A DNA stretch of 64,000 nucleotides from Novosphingobium marinum (lineage in GTDB: Bacteria > Pseudomonadota > Alphaproteobacteria > Sphingomonadales > Sphingomonadaceae), in NCBI RefSeq assembly GCF_013408095.1, contig NZ_JACBZF010000002.1, positions 186,001 through 250,000 on the forward strand. The letters are read 5' to 3'. The notes beneath the pieces are model-generated. The model searched no databases, was not told where the DNA came from, and saw nothing but the letters and a program-made list of their open reading frames with translations. This document shows, in pieces, positions 43,330 through 52,105 of this stretch (the first letter of the stretch is position 1; each line of letters starts with the position of its first letter). Made by a program: the position numbers and the translations under genes.

Positions 43330-43896
43330 ATGACCGCGACGCGCGAACTATTCCAGTATGCCTACTTCGTGAACAGCATCGACGAGGCCGCCCGCAAATG
43401 GTCTGAAGCTTTCGGCGCCGGCCCGTTCTTCATGATCCGCCACCACGAATGCGACGAGTTCACCTATCGCGGAACGTCCGAGGAAGCCGATGTTTCCTAT
43501 GCTTTCGGCTATCTCGGCGACATGATGATCCAGTTCATCGAGCAACACGACGAAAAGAGGTCGATCTATCGCGACATGTACGCGAAGGGCGAGGAAGGCT
43601 ATCACCACATCGCCTACCTCGTTTCCGACTTCGATGCCGAGCGCAACCACTGGCTCGGCCTTGGCTACGAGCTCGCCACCGAACTCTATGCCGACGAGGT
43701 CAACGCGGCCTACTTCGACACGCGCAGCCTCAATGGCGGCTTCACCGAAATCCACGGGGATCCGATGCACATCATGGGCATGTTCGGCCTTTGGAAGCGG
43801 GCACACAAGGCATGGAAACCGGGAATGCCATGGAAGGTCGAAGGCGAGTACATCACCGATTACGAAAGGGCGACGCTGATTCCCAAGAAGGGCTGA
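43330..43896 (+). CDS. VOC-family protein
   Basis: The product is 188 residues. Two VOC modules with likely ligands HHIAYLV and EIHGD are present; the first-module position carries Gln (FQYAYFV) rather than His. It resembles the longer bacterial VOC proteins annotated as glyoxalase or epimerase-like. It starts a three-gene run with the flavin reductase and the GMC oxidoreductase. The gap 43185-43329 before it carries site D and a GGGGGAGAG ribosome-binding region. Confidence 0.75.
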   Translation: MTATRELFQYAYFVNSIDEAARKWSEAFGAGPFFMIRHHECDEFTYRGTSEEADVSYAFGYLGDMMIQFIEQHDEKRSIYRDMYAKGEEGYHHIAYLVSDFDAERNHWLGLGYELATELYADEVNAAYFDTRSLNGGFTEIHGDPMHIMGMFGLWKRAHKAWKPGMPWKVEGEYITDYERATLIPKKG

Positions 43897-43972
43897 GTTG
43901 AGCCTCACGCGGCGGCAAACGCTAGAGCCCGGAAAAGGCCCGCCACTGCCGCGTCACCTGGAGAGGAACGCG

Positions 43973-45931
43973 ATGAAACTGCTCGAACCGATCACGATCG
44001 GCCCGGTCGAAGTGAAGAACCGGGTCGTTATCACGGCGCATGCCGCCTATACCGATTTCTTCCGACCGGATTGCGATGGCGAGCGGTACATGGCCTATCT
44101 GGAGCGACGCGCGCGGGGCGGCGCCGGGCTGATGATGACCACGGCCATGCACGTCCACGAAGCCAGCCAGATGCTCAATCACTGGGTCTTTGATGCCGGG
44201 ACGATGGGACCCAAGTTCCGGCAACTGAGTGAGCGCGTGCATCGCCACGGGGGCAGGATCCTCGCCCAGGTCTTCCATTTCGGCGTGATGGGCAAGTCCG
44301 AGACCCACGCCGATTTCAAGCCGATCTGGGGCTTCTCGCCGGCGACGAGCGCGGATGGCGAAGCGTGCCACGTCATGACCGACGCCGAAATCGAGGAAGT
44401 CCTCGACGCCTTCGTCGCGGCATCGGTCTGCGCCGTCGAGAACGGCATGGACGGGATCGAGCTGCACGGCACGCACGGCTACCTTTTGCAGCAATCGTGG
44501 ACCCCTGCGGCCAACTACCGCGAGGACAAGTGGGGCCAGCGCACCTTCTTCGCGACCGAGCTGATGCAGCGCGTCCGCGATGCGATCGGGCCGGACAAGG
44601 TCCTCGGCATCCGGGTGTCGCTCGACGACTTTCGTGGTCGCGAGAAGAGCGGCCTCGACTTCGACGACATCTGCGACATCGTCGACGAACTTACCGCCAC
44701 CGGGATGCTCGATTACGTGAACACCTCGGAGGGCAGCGGCAATTTCGACTACGCGCAGGTCATAACCAACTATCGCCACAAGTTCGGCAAGACGCTGCCG
44801 GCCGTTCATGCGCTGCGCGAACGGATCGGGCAGCGGGTCCCGGTGATCGGGGTCAACAAGATTCCGACCGTCGACCTGGCCGAGCAGGCGCTTCTCGACG
44901 GCGACTGCGACCTTGTGGGCATGACGCGGGCGCAGATTGCCGATCCCGACCTTGTCTACAAGCTCGAGCACGGGGAAGCGCCGCGCATCCGCACGTGCAC
45001 CGGTGCGAACCAGGGGTGCATCGATCGTGTCAGCATGTATCCGATCACCTGTATCCAGAACCCCGAGGTGGGCGAGGAGAACCGGTTTCGCGAGCTCGAC
45101 GCGCAGCCGGTACGGCCCAAGCGGGTCCTCGTGATCGGCGGCGGCCCGGCCGGGATGAAAGCCGCCGAGGTCGCGGCAAGGAGCGGGCATCAGGTTACGC
45201 TGGCCGAAGCGGGGCACCGGCTCGGCGGACGGCTCAATCTTGTCGAGACGCTGGGAACGTCCTCCAACCTGCTTGCGATGACCTCGTGGCTCGAACAGGA
45301 ACTGTCGCTGCTGCAGGTGAAGGTCATGCTGCAGACAACGGTCGACGAAGACCTCATCGCCGAGTTGCAGCCGGAAGCAATCATCCTTGCCAGCGGGGCG
45401 AAGACCCGTTCCGCCCTCGACTGCGAGACCGACGACAGCGTCCCGATCCTCGACCTCGATGCCGCGGTGAACGGCGAATTCGACGGGCAGACCTTCGAAA
45501 TGAAGGGCACGAATGCCGTGATTGTCGATCGGCGCGCGAATTACGAGACGTCGCTTTGCGTCGAGGCGCTCGTGCGGCGCGGTGCATCGGTAACGGTCGT
45601 CACGCCCTTCCTCCACTTCGGCGCGAACCTTGGGTTTACGCACCTCGCCGACTACTTGCGGCTCCTGCCCCAGTGGAAAGTGAAGGTCATGCCGCAATCG
45701 ATCGCGATCGCGATCGAGGACGGCTTCCTGCGGGTGATGGACCACTCCATCGCCGAGGAAGTGCGGCTTCCCTGCGACTTCGTGGTGGCAGGCGTTCCTC
45801 CCGTGCCGAGCGACGACCTGACGGCGGTCTGCGAGCGGCATGCGCCGACTTCGCTGGTCGGAGACGTGCATGCGCCCCGCTCCGCACTGGAGGCCATCCG
45901 CGAGGGCGACCGGGTCGGTCGCACGCTGTAA
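43973..45931 (+). CDS. Old-Yellow-Enzyme-type FMN/Fe-S/FAD oxidoreductase
   Basis: The product is 652 residues from the ATG at 43973. The N-terminal TIM barrel (residues 1 to about 330) matches NADH:flavin oxidoreductases, with the substrate-site motif ELHGTHGYLLQQ. A cysteine cluster follows, then a FAD/NAD module with VIGGGPAGMKAAEVAA. The architecture matches 2,4-dienoyl-CoA reductase and trimethylamine dehydrogenase. The cluster motif reads C342-TG-A345-NQG-C349...C360, so the second cysteine of the usual CxxCxxxC is Ala. It probably reduces an activated double bond; the cluster state is uncertain. Confidence 0.88.
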   Translation: MKLLEPITIGPVEVKNRVVITAHAAYTDFFRPDCDGERYMAYLERRARGGAGLMMTTAMHVHEASQMLNHWVFDAGTMGPKFRQLSERVHRHGGRILAQVFHFGVMGKSETHADFKPIWGFSPATSADGEACHVMTDAEIEEVLDAFVAASVCAVENGMDGIELHGTHGYLLQQSWTPAANYREDKWGQRTFFATELMQRVRDAIGPDKVLGIRVSLDDFRGREKSGLDFDDICDIVDELTATGMLDYVNTSEGSGNFDYAQVITNYRHKFGKTLPAVHALRERIGQRVPVIGVNKIPTVDLAEQALLDGDCDLVGMTRAQIADPDLVYKLEHGEAPRIRTCTGANQGCIDRVSMYPITCIQNPEVGEENRFRELDAQPVRPKRVLVIGGGPAGMKAAEVAARSGHQVTLAEAGHRLGGRLNLVETLGTSSNLLAMTSWLEQELSLLQVKVMLQTTVDEDLIAELQPEAIILASGAKTRSALDCETDDSVPILDLDAAVNGEFDGQTFEMKGTNAVIVDRRANYETSLCVEALVRRGASVTVVTPFLHFGANLGFTHLADYLRLLPQWKVKVMPQSIAIAIEDGFLRVMDHSIAEEVRLPCDFVVAGVPPVPSDDLTAVCERHAPTSLVGDVHAPRSALEAIREGDRVGRTL

Positions 45932-45935
45932 CGCG

Positions 45936-47549
45936 ATGAGCTTCGACTATATCATCGTGGGCGGGGGAACGGCGGGATGCGTGCTCGCCCATCGCCTTAT
46001 CAGACACGGCGGCAACAAGGTATTGCTGCTGGAGGCAGGGCCACCCGACCACTCTATGTACGTCCACATCCCGATGGGCCTGGGCAAGGTCGCGGGCGAT
46101 CCGCGGTACATGTGGTACTACCCCAGCGAGCCCGAGAAAGCGACGGGCGGCAAACCCGGCGTATGGCTCCGGGGCAAGACGCTTGGCGGGTCCAGTTCCG
46201 TGAACGGCATGGTCTATGCCCGGGGTAACCCCGCCGACTACGATCGCTGGGAGGCAAGCGGCGCCACGGGATGGGGCTGGGACACCATGCGGCGCGCCTT
46301 CGTGGAAATCGAGGACCACGAACTCGGGGCGACCGAATGGCGCGGTGCCGGCGGCCCGCTGCACATCACGATCCACAAGACGCGCTCGCGGCTTGGCGAG
46401 GCGATCCTTGACGGCTGCGAGCACCTCGGTACGCCGCGCAAGGAGGACATCAACAGTCCCGATCAGCACGGGGTCGGCTATTCGCCGCAGACGATCGGCA
46501 AAGGCCGCCGGATGAGCGCGGCCACGGCGTTTCTCAGGCCCGTCATGAGCAACCCGAACCTGACCGTGGTAACCGACGCCCTTGTCGAGAAGATCGAAAT
46601 TTCCGCCGGTTGCGCGACGGGCGTGAAGTACCGGAAAGGCGGAAAAGTCGAGACGGTCGGGTGCCGGGGCGAGGTGATCCTCGCGGCCGGTGCCGTGGGC
46701 TCTCCAAAGATCCTCCAGCTTTCGGGAGTCGGGCCGGCAAACCTGCTGTCCCGGCTGGGGATCGACGTGGTCGTCGACCGCCCTGCCGTCGGAGAGAACC
46801 TCTCCGAGCACAAGGGGACCTGGATCGAGAACCACATCACGACTCCGGACAGCCTGAACGTCTGGCTGAGCGGCTGGCGGCTGGTGCGCGAGGCGATCCG
46901 CTATCAGCTGTTCCGGACAGGGCCGCTCGCCAACGGCGTGCTGATCAATGGCTTCATCAAGACCCAACCCGACCTCGAACTTCCCGACGCGCAGATCAGC
47001 TTCTTCGATCTCACCGTGGTCAAGGGCGCCACGAGCATGACCCTCGAAAAGAAGCCCGGTTTCATGGCCGGCGCCTGGCAATTGCAGCCCGAAAGCCGGG
47101 GATACATTCGCCTGCGGTCGCCGGATCCCGAAGACTTTCCCGAAATCCGCGCGAATTTCCTGACCGTCGAGAAGGATCGCGAGGTCATGGTGCGGGCATT
47201 TCGCTATCTGCGGCAGCTGATGCAAACGCCGCAGCTATCGCCGCTGATCGAGCGCGAGACGGTCCCCGGACGGGAAGTGCAGAGCGACGAGGAGATCGTC
47301 GAGGCGTCCTACGCGGGCGAAAATGCCTATCATGCCACGGGCACCTGCCGGATGGGATCGGACGCCGACGCGGTCGTCGATCCGTACTTGCGCGTCCGCG
47401 GCGTCGAAGGCCTGCGGGTGGTCGATTGCTCGGTGATGCCGACCCAGGTCTCTTCGGGCGTGAACGGCCCGGTCATGGCGCTGGCGTGGCACGCCGGCGG
47501 ACTGATCGCCGGCCAGGCGGCGGGCCCGAAGTCTCCTCTCACGAACTGA
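45936..47549 (+). CDS. GMC-family FAD oxidoreductase (choline/alcohol dehydrogenase type)
   Basis: The product is 537 residues. The FAD motif is DYIIVGGGTAGCVLAHRL, and GMC signatures are GKTLGGSSSVNGMVYARG and VILAAGAVGSPKILQLSGVG. The catalytic His lies in YHATGTCRMG, with the partner Asn in SSGVNGPVMALAW. Members oxidise primary alcohols to aldehydes. It follows the flavin reductase gene by 4 bases. An exposed hydroxyl of the cluster substrate is a reasonable guess at the reactant. Confidence 0.92.
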   Translation: MSFDYIIVGGGTAGCVLAHRLIRHGGNKVLLLEAGPPDHSMYVHIPMGLGKVAGDPRYMWYYPSEPEKATGGKPGVWLRGKTLGGSSSVNGMVYARGNPADYDRWEASGATGWGWDTMRRAFVEIEDHELGATEWRGAGGPLHITIHKTRSRLGEAILDGCEHLGTPRKEDINSPDQHGVGYSPQTIGKGRRMSAATAFLRPVMSNPNLTVVTDALVEKIEISAGCATGVKYRKGGKVETVGCRGEVILAAGAVGSPKILQLSGVGPANLLSRLGIDVVVDRPAVGENLSEHKGTWIENHITTPDSLNVWLSGWRLVREAIRYQLFRTGPLANGVLINGFIKTQPDLELPDAQISFFDLTVVKGATSMTLEKKPGFMAGAWQLQPESRGYIRLRSPDPEDFPEIRANFLTVEKDREVMVRAFRYLRQLMQTPQLSPLIERETVPGREVQSDEEIVEASYAGENAYHATGTCRMGSDADAVVDPYLRVRGVEGLRVVDCSVMPTQVSSGVNGPVMALAWHAGGLIAGQAAGPKSPLTN

Positions 47550-47586
47550 AACCTGTCGGCGCGACGGGAAGGGCGTGACGAACGGC

Positions 47587-48573
47587 TCATTCGCCTTCCG
47601 CGAAGAGATCGTCGAGCTGCCAGGCGACGAATGCAGCGCTCGACGATGCAGCCGCGTAGCCCGCCTGCATCGGGCTGACCGCGATGCCGTTGCGGAAGAC
47701 CACGCCTTCGTCGTTTTCCTGCCCAGGCTCGGGAGCATTTCGGTTAATGTCGAAGCTAAGGCCCGGCAGCGGCGGCACCTGGGCGCCGCGCGCTTCGGCC
47801 ATCGCGCGCATCGCAGGCGAGGCGCTTTCCGCCATGTTTTCGGTGAATTCGATCCTGTACGCCATGTACGTCCCGACCCGGGTAAGCCGCCATTGTGCGC
47901 CTTCCAGAGTATCGGGGAAGTTGACGTTGAGCGCGAGGCCCTGGGGTAGCAGCGGTCCGCCGCCGGCATTGTCTTCGAGCGCATCGATAAGTTCGAGCAC
48001 GCGCGCCGCGATCCGTGCCGACAGCGGGTTGGCAAGGTCGTCCCCCCGGCTGTTCGTTCCTGCCGAAAGGGCCATTGCCGGAATGCCGCGCACTGCCGCC
48101 AGCTGCGCATTGCTGACCGTACCCGAAGCCATGATCATGGCGCCGACATTCTGGCCTTCGTTGGGACCTGACAGGACAAGATCGGGCTGCCCGCCCCAAC
48201 GCTCCATTCCGGCCACGTCCAGCCCGTAGAGCAGCGCCATGACCGGAGTACCGTCGACGTGGTGGAAATCGCCTGCGGGAAGGTCGTCGCGGGTCATCAT
48301 TCCGGTGGCCGGGTCGCCGGCCTGCGCGGCATCGTTGAGACAGGGTCGATCGAGCGGGGTCAGGGGGCGGGCGATCGAAATTGCCGCGCTCATACCGCTC
48401 TGGTTCGTACAGGGGACCGACACGACGACGTCATGCCCTGCATGCCTGAGGGCGCGATAGAGCGCGACCACGTTGCTGGTCAGCCCGTCATCGTTGGTGA
48501 GCACGATGTTGCGCGCCTGGGCTGTCGGGGAAGCAAAGAGGAAGGCGCAGGCAATGAAGATCGAAAAGCGCAT
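47587..48573 (-). CDS. SurE-like phosphatase with Sec signal peptide
   Basis: The product is 328 residues from the ATG at 48573. The signal peptide MRFSIFIACAFLFASPTAQA is followed directly by RNIVLTNDDGLTSN, the SurE metal-binding strand. SGPNEGQN replaces the usual SGxNxGxN. Canonical SurE is a cytoplasmic nucleotidase of about 250 residues; this one is exported and longer at the C-terminus. A periplasmic phosphatase acting on nucleotides or on a phosphorylated substrate is inferred. It converges with the GMC gene, 37 bases apart. Confidence 0.85.
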   Translation of the reverse strand: MRFSIFIACAFLFASPTAQARNIVLTNDDGLTSNVVALYRALRHAGHDVVVSVPCTNQSGMSAAISIARPLTPLDRPCLNDAAQAGDPATGMMTRDDLPAGDFHHVDGTPVMALLYGLDVAGMERWGGQPDLVLSGPNEGQNVGAMIMASGTVSNAQLAAVRGIPAMALSAGTNSRGDDLANPLSARIAARVLELIDALEDNAGGGPLLPQGLALNVNFPDTLEGAQWRLTRVGTYMAYRIEFTENMAESASPAMRAMAEARGAQVPPLPGLSFDINRNAPEPGQENDEGVVFRNGIAVSPMQAGYAAASSSAAFVAWQLDDLFAEGE

Positions 48574-48649
48574 GGAAAGGGTGTCCCGTTGCCGACAGGC
48601 GCAGAGCGCTACACGCAAACGACGGTCGTCCGCAATTCGCGCCAACCGC

Positions 48650-49156
48650 CTAGAAAACGAACTTGTACGAAGGGTCGTTCTTGTCCCTCGTTCCCTTGTA
48701 GGTCGTGCCTTCGTAGGCGCCGGCATCGCTGTGGGTCGACTTCTGGTTCCTGGCGTAGTCTACCAGAATGCGACGGGCCGAAAGCTTCCAGACTCCGTCG
48801 TTCCGCCTGAATTCATCGAGATAGCGACCGCCGAACACGAGCTCCATTTCCTCACCCTCGACATCGAAGAATGCCGTCCCGATCACCTGCGCCTCGCACT
48901 TGGCCGTATCCCCGTCGAGAAGGATGATGTGATTGCTTACGGCGTGCTGGGTCCGGCGCATCGAGTCGCCGATAATCTCGAACATCTGGCGGCCGACATC
49001 GGGCATCTGGCCCGATACCAGTCCGGCATCGAAATGCGCGCCCTCGATAAAACAGTCGCAGAATAGATCGACGTCCTTGCGATCGACCCCGCGCGCCACC
49101 TTGTGCGTAAGCTCCATGATCTCGAGCTTTGCAGCCGTTTCCGTTTCCGAACTCAT
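48650..49156 (-). CDS. SnoaL/NTF2-like protein
   Basis: The product is 168 residues. It has the family pattern LEIMELTHKVARGVDRKDVDLFCDC and LVFGGRYLDEFRRNDGVWKLSARR. Unlike the other three copies it has no adjacent Rieske gene. It lies upstream of the SurE-like gene on the same strand and marks the right edge of the catabolic cluster. Seventy-six bases without a gene separate it from surE. Confidence 0.78.
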   Translation of the reverse strand: MSSETETAAKLEIMELTHKVARGVDRKDVDLFCDCFIEGAHFDAGLVSGQMPDVGRQMFEIIGDSMRRTQHAVSNHIILLDGDTAKCEAQVIGTAFFDVEGEEMELVFGGRYLDEFRRNDGVWKLSARRILVDYARNQKSTHSDAGAYEGTTYKGTRDKNDPSYKFVF

Positions 49157-49172
49157 CTTTCAATCTCCCCGG

Positions 49173-49415
49173 TCATCCTAGATCATTCCCTCGAGCGCGG
49201 CGGTGTACACGGCCGGTCGCACAGCGGTTTCTGGTTTCAAGCTTCGTCATGGCATTGCGCAGGTGGAACCGGACCGTCGTCGAGGTGATCGCAAGCATTT
49301 CGCTCGTCTCCCTGTCGCAGTTTCCCGCTGCCATGAGCTTGAGGCAGTCGAACTCGCGCGACGATAGCCTACTTTCCTTTGTCGAGATTTCCCACCCCCG
49401 AGCGCTTGCGACGCC
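49173..49415 (-). pseudogene. LuxR-type helix-turn-helix remnant
   Basis: This minus-strand frame has 80 sense codons and begins directly after an in-frame TGA (49416-49418). It encodes a nearly complete LuxR C-terminal domain: RLSSREFDCLKLMAAGN, then LAITSTTVRFHLRNAMTKLETRNR. The match to FixJ/LuxR helix-turn-helix domains is clear. No start codon precedes the domain core (the only Met lies inside it), and no N-terminal receptor domain is readable upstream. It is best seen as the truncated end of a former quorum-sensing or response regulator. The stretch 49416-49553 holds nothing else recognisable. Confidence 0.7.
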
Positions 49416-49553
49416 TCATCGCTCCGTTGCGTCTTCGTCGCTCGCCTGCGGACGCCAGCCGTACGCCCAGGCAAGTCGCGGGCTATCCGTCGTCCGGACA
49501 AGCGAAAGGAATTGTGGTGGCCTTCGGGTTTGCATCTGCCCCCCGAACGGGCG

Positions 49554-51881
49554 ATGCGTGGCCTGATGAAAGCCCGTGTCTGTCTGCTCCTGTTATGCTG
49601 TGCATCCCCGGCATTGGCCTCCGGGACGGGGGAAGGTCCTTCCAGAGAAGAAGTGATCATCGTAACCGCCCCCGGCGGCGCGTCCGACCTCGAGGATGCT
49701 CTCGGGCTCGAGCGGCAGGACATCCGGGTGGCCGGGACGCCAGACCTGCTGGGTGCGCTTACACGCAATTTTGCCGGGGTCACCTTGCAGGATGCGCAGA
49801 ATAACCCGTGGCAGCCCAACCTTCTCTATCGCGGTTATGTTGCTTCGCCATTGCAGGGGCAGGCACAGGGGCTTGCCGTCTATGTCGATGGCGCGCGGTT
49901 CAACCAGCCGTTCGGAGATACGGTCAATTTCGACCTGATCCCCGATGCGGCGATCGAGGCTGTGACCCTGCGCGATGCCAGCCCGTTATACGGCCTCAAT
50001 GCGCTGGGCGGAGCGCTTGTCATCGAAACCGCCACAGGCCGCAGCGTGCAAGGGATCGAAGGTGCTGCGGCCATCGGCTCCTACGGCGAGCGCGATATCA
50101 GCCTTTCGGCAGGCGATGCCATCGGCTCCTTCAGTTATTTCGGCGCGCTCCAGTATCGCGAGGAAGAAGGGTGGCGCGATTTCAGCCCGTCCGATCTGGT
50201 CAACGGCTACATCGATCTGGGGTTCGACGGCGAACGGGCCGGCGTGCACGTAAAGTTCATCGGAGCAGATACCGATCTGACCGGTAACGGCGTTGCGCCG
50301 GTGGAACTGCTGGCGGCGCGGCGCAGGTCCGTATTCACCTGGCCCGACAACACGCGAAACCGATACGGCAGGATCAGCTTGCACCCCTGGTTTGCCATCG
50401 CCGACGGCCTTCGGTTCGAAGCCACGCTCTATCGCCAGCGGCGCAAGGCCGCGACGCTGAACGGCGATGCTGCCGATATCGAGGGATGCGAGGCGGACGA
50501 ACTGGAGGGGCTCATTTGCCTTGAAACGGTCGGTGCCGATGAGGAGGAGCAACAAGGCGTCCTCACCGACGCCAACGGCAATACCTTTGCCGATGTTCTC
50601 GCCGGCAGCGATTATGGCGTGCTCAATCGCGGAAATATAAAGACGCGGTCCGAGGGGATCCTTGCGCAGGTCGTCGGCGAGCACGACTTCGCAGGGCGCA
50701 CCAACCGGCTGACAGCGGGCTTCAGCTATGATTCCAGCGAGAGTGAATTTTCTACCTCGACCGAACTGGGCGAGCTGACCGACGAACGCAGCGTGACAGG
50801 GCTTGGCCTGTTCATCGACCAGGGGGATGGCTCGATCGCCCCGGTCGGGCTGGAAACCCGCACCCGGTTCTGGAGCGGCTTCCTTAGCGACACGCTGCCG
50901 CTTGGAGATACGCTGACGGCGGAAATCGGCCTGCGCTACAACCATGCCCGCGTACGGCTGATCGACCAGCTTGGCACCACGCTCAATGGCGACCACAGCT
51001 TCAGCCGCTTGAACCCCGGAATCGAACTCGATTGGAGAGCTGCATCCGGCTTGACGTTGCGCGCGGGGTATTCCGAGACAAACCGTGTGCCTACCGCTGC
51101 GGAACTTTCGTGCGCAGATGAGAATGCGCCATGCAGCCTGACCAATTTTTTCATCGCCGACCCGCCGCTTGAGCAGGTGGTGGCCAGGAGCTTCGAACTT
51201 GGCGCGTCAGGGAGCCGGGAGCGCGGGGCATGGACTTTCGACTGGCTGCTTTCGGGCTATCGCACGACAAATACCAACGACATCCAGTACGTTGCGGCGG
51301 ACATCCGGGGACGTGCTTTCTTCAGGAACATCGGAGAGACCCGGAGGCAGGGCGTCGAGGCGTCCATGAAAGCGCGCCGCGGCGGCCTGCAACTGCTGTT
51401 TAGCTATGCCTTCATCGATGCAACCTACCGCTCTGCGATCACGCTGAGCAGTCCCGCGAACCCGGAAGCTGGCGAGGGCGGTCTGGTCGAGGTTGCGCCG
51501 GGAGATCGCCTGCCCGGCCTGCCGCGCCACAGCGCAACGCTCAGCGTCGACCATTCCGGCCGACTGAGCGGACGCGGCTTCACCATCGGTGGCGACGTGG
51601 TCGCGCGCTCGAGCCAGTACCTTGTCGGCGATGAAGCAAACCGGAACAGCCCGATTCCGGGTTATGTCCTGTTCAACCTGCGTGGCAGCGTCGAACTTGC
51701 AGGGGGAATCTCGTTTTTCGGCGAACTGCGAAATGTATTCGACCGAAGATATGAGACTTTCGGCACGTTCAGCGAAGTCGATGAAATAGAGCTGGTCGAA
51801 GCGCCGGATGCTTCCGACCCCCGTGCTCTTGGCCCCGGCGCTCCGCGCCGATGGACGGCAGGAATGCGCTTCAGCTTCTGA
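49554..51881 (+). CDS. TonB-dependent outer-membrane receptor
   Basis: The product is 775 residues if it starts at the ATG at 49554; an ATG at 49566 and a TTG at 49512 are in frame alternatives. The signal peptide is ARVCLLLLCCASPALA. A TonB box-like REEVIIVTAPGG precedes the plug (NLLYRGYVASP, VYVDGARFNQPFGDTVNFD, LYGLNALGG). The barrel ends in the terminal-Phe strand MRFSF. It resembles receptors of the FecA/cirA-like group more than the one at 28397, and its ligand is unknown. It stands alone, with no neighbour that reveals its substrate. Confidence 0.9.
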   Translation: MRGLMKARVCLLLLCCASPALASGTGEGPSREEVIIVTAPGGASDLEDALGLERQDIRVAGTPDLLGALTRNFAGVTLQDAQNNPWQPNLLYRGYVASPLQGQAQGLAVYVDGARFNQPFGDTVNFDLIPDAAIEAVTLRDASPLYGLNALGGALVIETATGRSVQGIEGAAAIGSYGERDISLSAGDAIGSFSYFGALQYREEEGWRDFSPSDLVNGYIDLGFDGERAGVHVKFIGADTDLTGNGVAPVELLAARRRSVFTWPDNTRNRYGRISLHPWFAIADGLRFEATLYRQRRKAATLNGDAADIEGCEADELEGLICLETVGADEEEQQGVLTDANGNTFADVLAGSDYGVLNRGNIKTRSEGILAQVVGEHDFAGRTNRLTAGFSYDSSESEFSTSTELGELTDERSVTGLGLFIDQGDGSIAPVGLETRTRFWSGFLSDTLPLGDTLTAEIGLRYNHARVRLIDQLGTTLNGDHSFSRLNPGIELDWRAASGLTLRAGYSETNRVPTAAELSCADENAPCSLTNFFIADPPLEQVVARSFELGASGSRERGAWTFDWLLSGYRTTNTNDIQYVAADIRGRAFFRNIGETRRQGVEASMKARRGGLQLLFSYAFIDATYRSAITLSSPANPEAGEGGLVEVAPGDRLPGLPRHSATLSVDHSGRLSGRGFTIGGDVVARSSQYLVGDEANRNSPIPGYVLFNLRGSVELAGGISFFGELRNVFDRRYETFGTFSEVDEIELVEAPDASDPRALGPGAPRRWTAGMRFSF

Positions 51882-52015
51882 TCCGTTTTCCCGGCCCGGG
51901 AATGCGAATTCGCAGCCGGCGACGCGAAATAGTTCGCAAGTCAATGCGGGACGGTCGGTGTGGAAAGAGAACCCCGAATGCCGGGGCTGGACCAAGACTC
52001 CGGTTTCACCCAGCA

Positions 52016-52040
52016 TGCGACGCTTCGCAAAAGCGTCGCA
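52016..52040. terminator. perfect 10-bp hairpin downstream of the TonB receptor
   Basis: TGCGACGCTT (52016-52025) and AAGCGTCGCA (52031-52040) form a perfect 10-bp stem with a 5-base loop. No U-tract follows on either strand, so it may be a bidirectional attenuator or part of a dispersed repeat rather than a classical terminator. It lies 135 bases after the TonB receptor stop. Confidence 0.4.
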
Positions 52041-52056
52041 GAACTGCGCCACTCGA

Positions 52057-52073
52057 CGGGCGAAGATCGCCCG
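52057..52073. terminator. 7-bp hairpin beyond the 3' end of tRNA-Leu
   Basis: CGGGCGA (52057-52063) and TCGCCCG (52067-52073) pair perfectly around AGA. It lies 33 bases beyond the tRNA 3' end in the direction of its transcription. The run is not followed by a T-tract, so a terminator function is tentative. Confidence 0.35.
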
Positions 52074-52105
52074 AGGGCGAAAATCCGGTCCACTACAGAA
52101 CTGCC

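Noticed and set aside
43922..45871. A 649-codon minus-strand open frame opposite the OYE-type gene
   Set aside because: The composition is typical of antisense high-GC shadow frames, and the plus strand encodes a clear flavoenzyme.
49247..49819. A 190-codon minus-strand open frame that might supply the missing N-terminus of the LuxR remnant
   Set aside because: It is in a different frame, is mostly antisense to the TonB receptor, and shows no receptor or autoinducer-binding domain.
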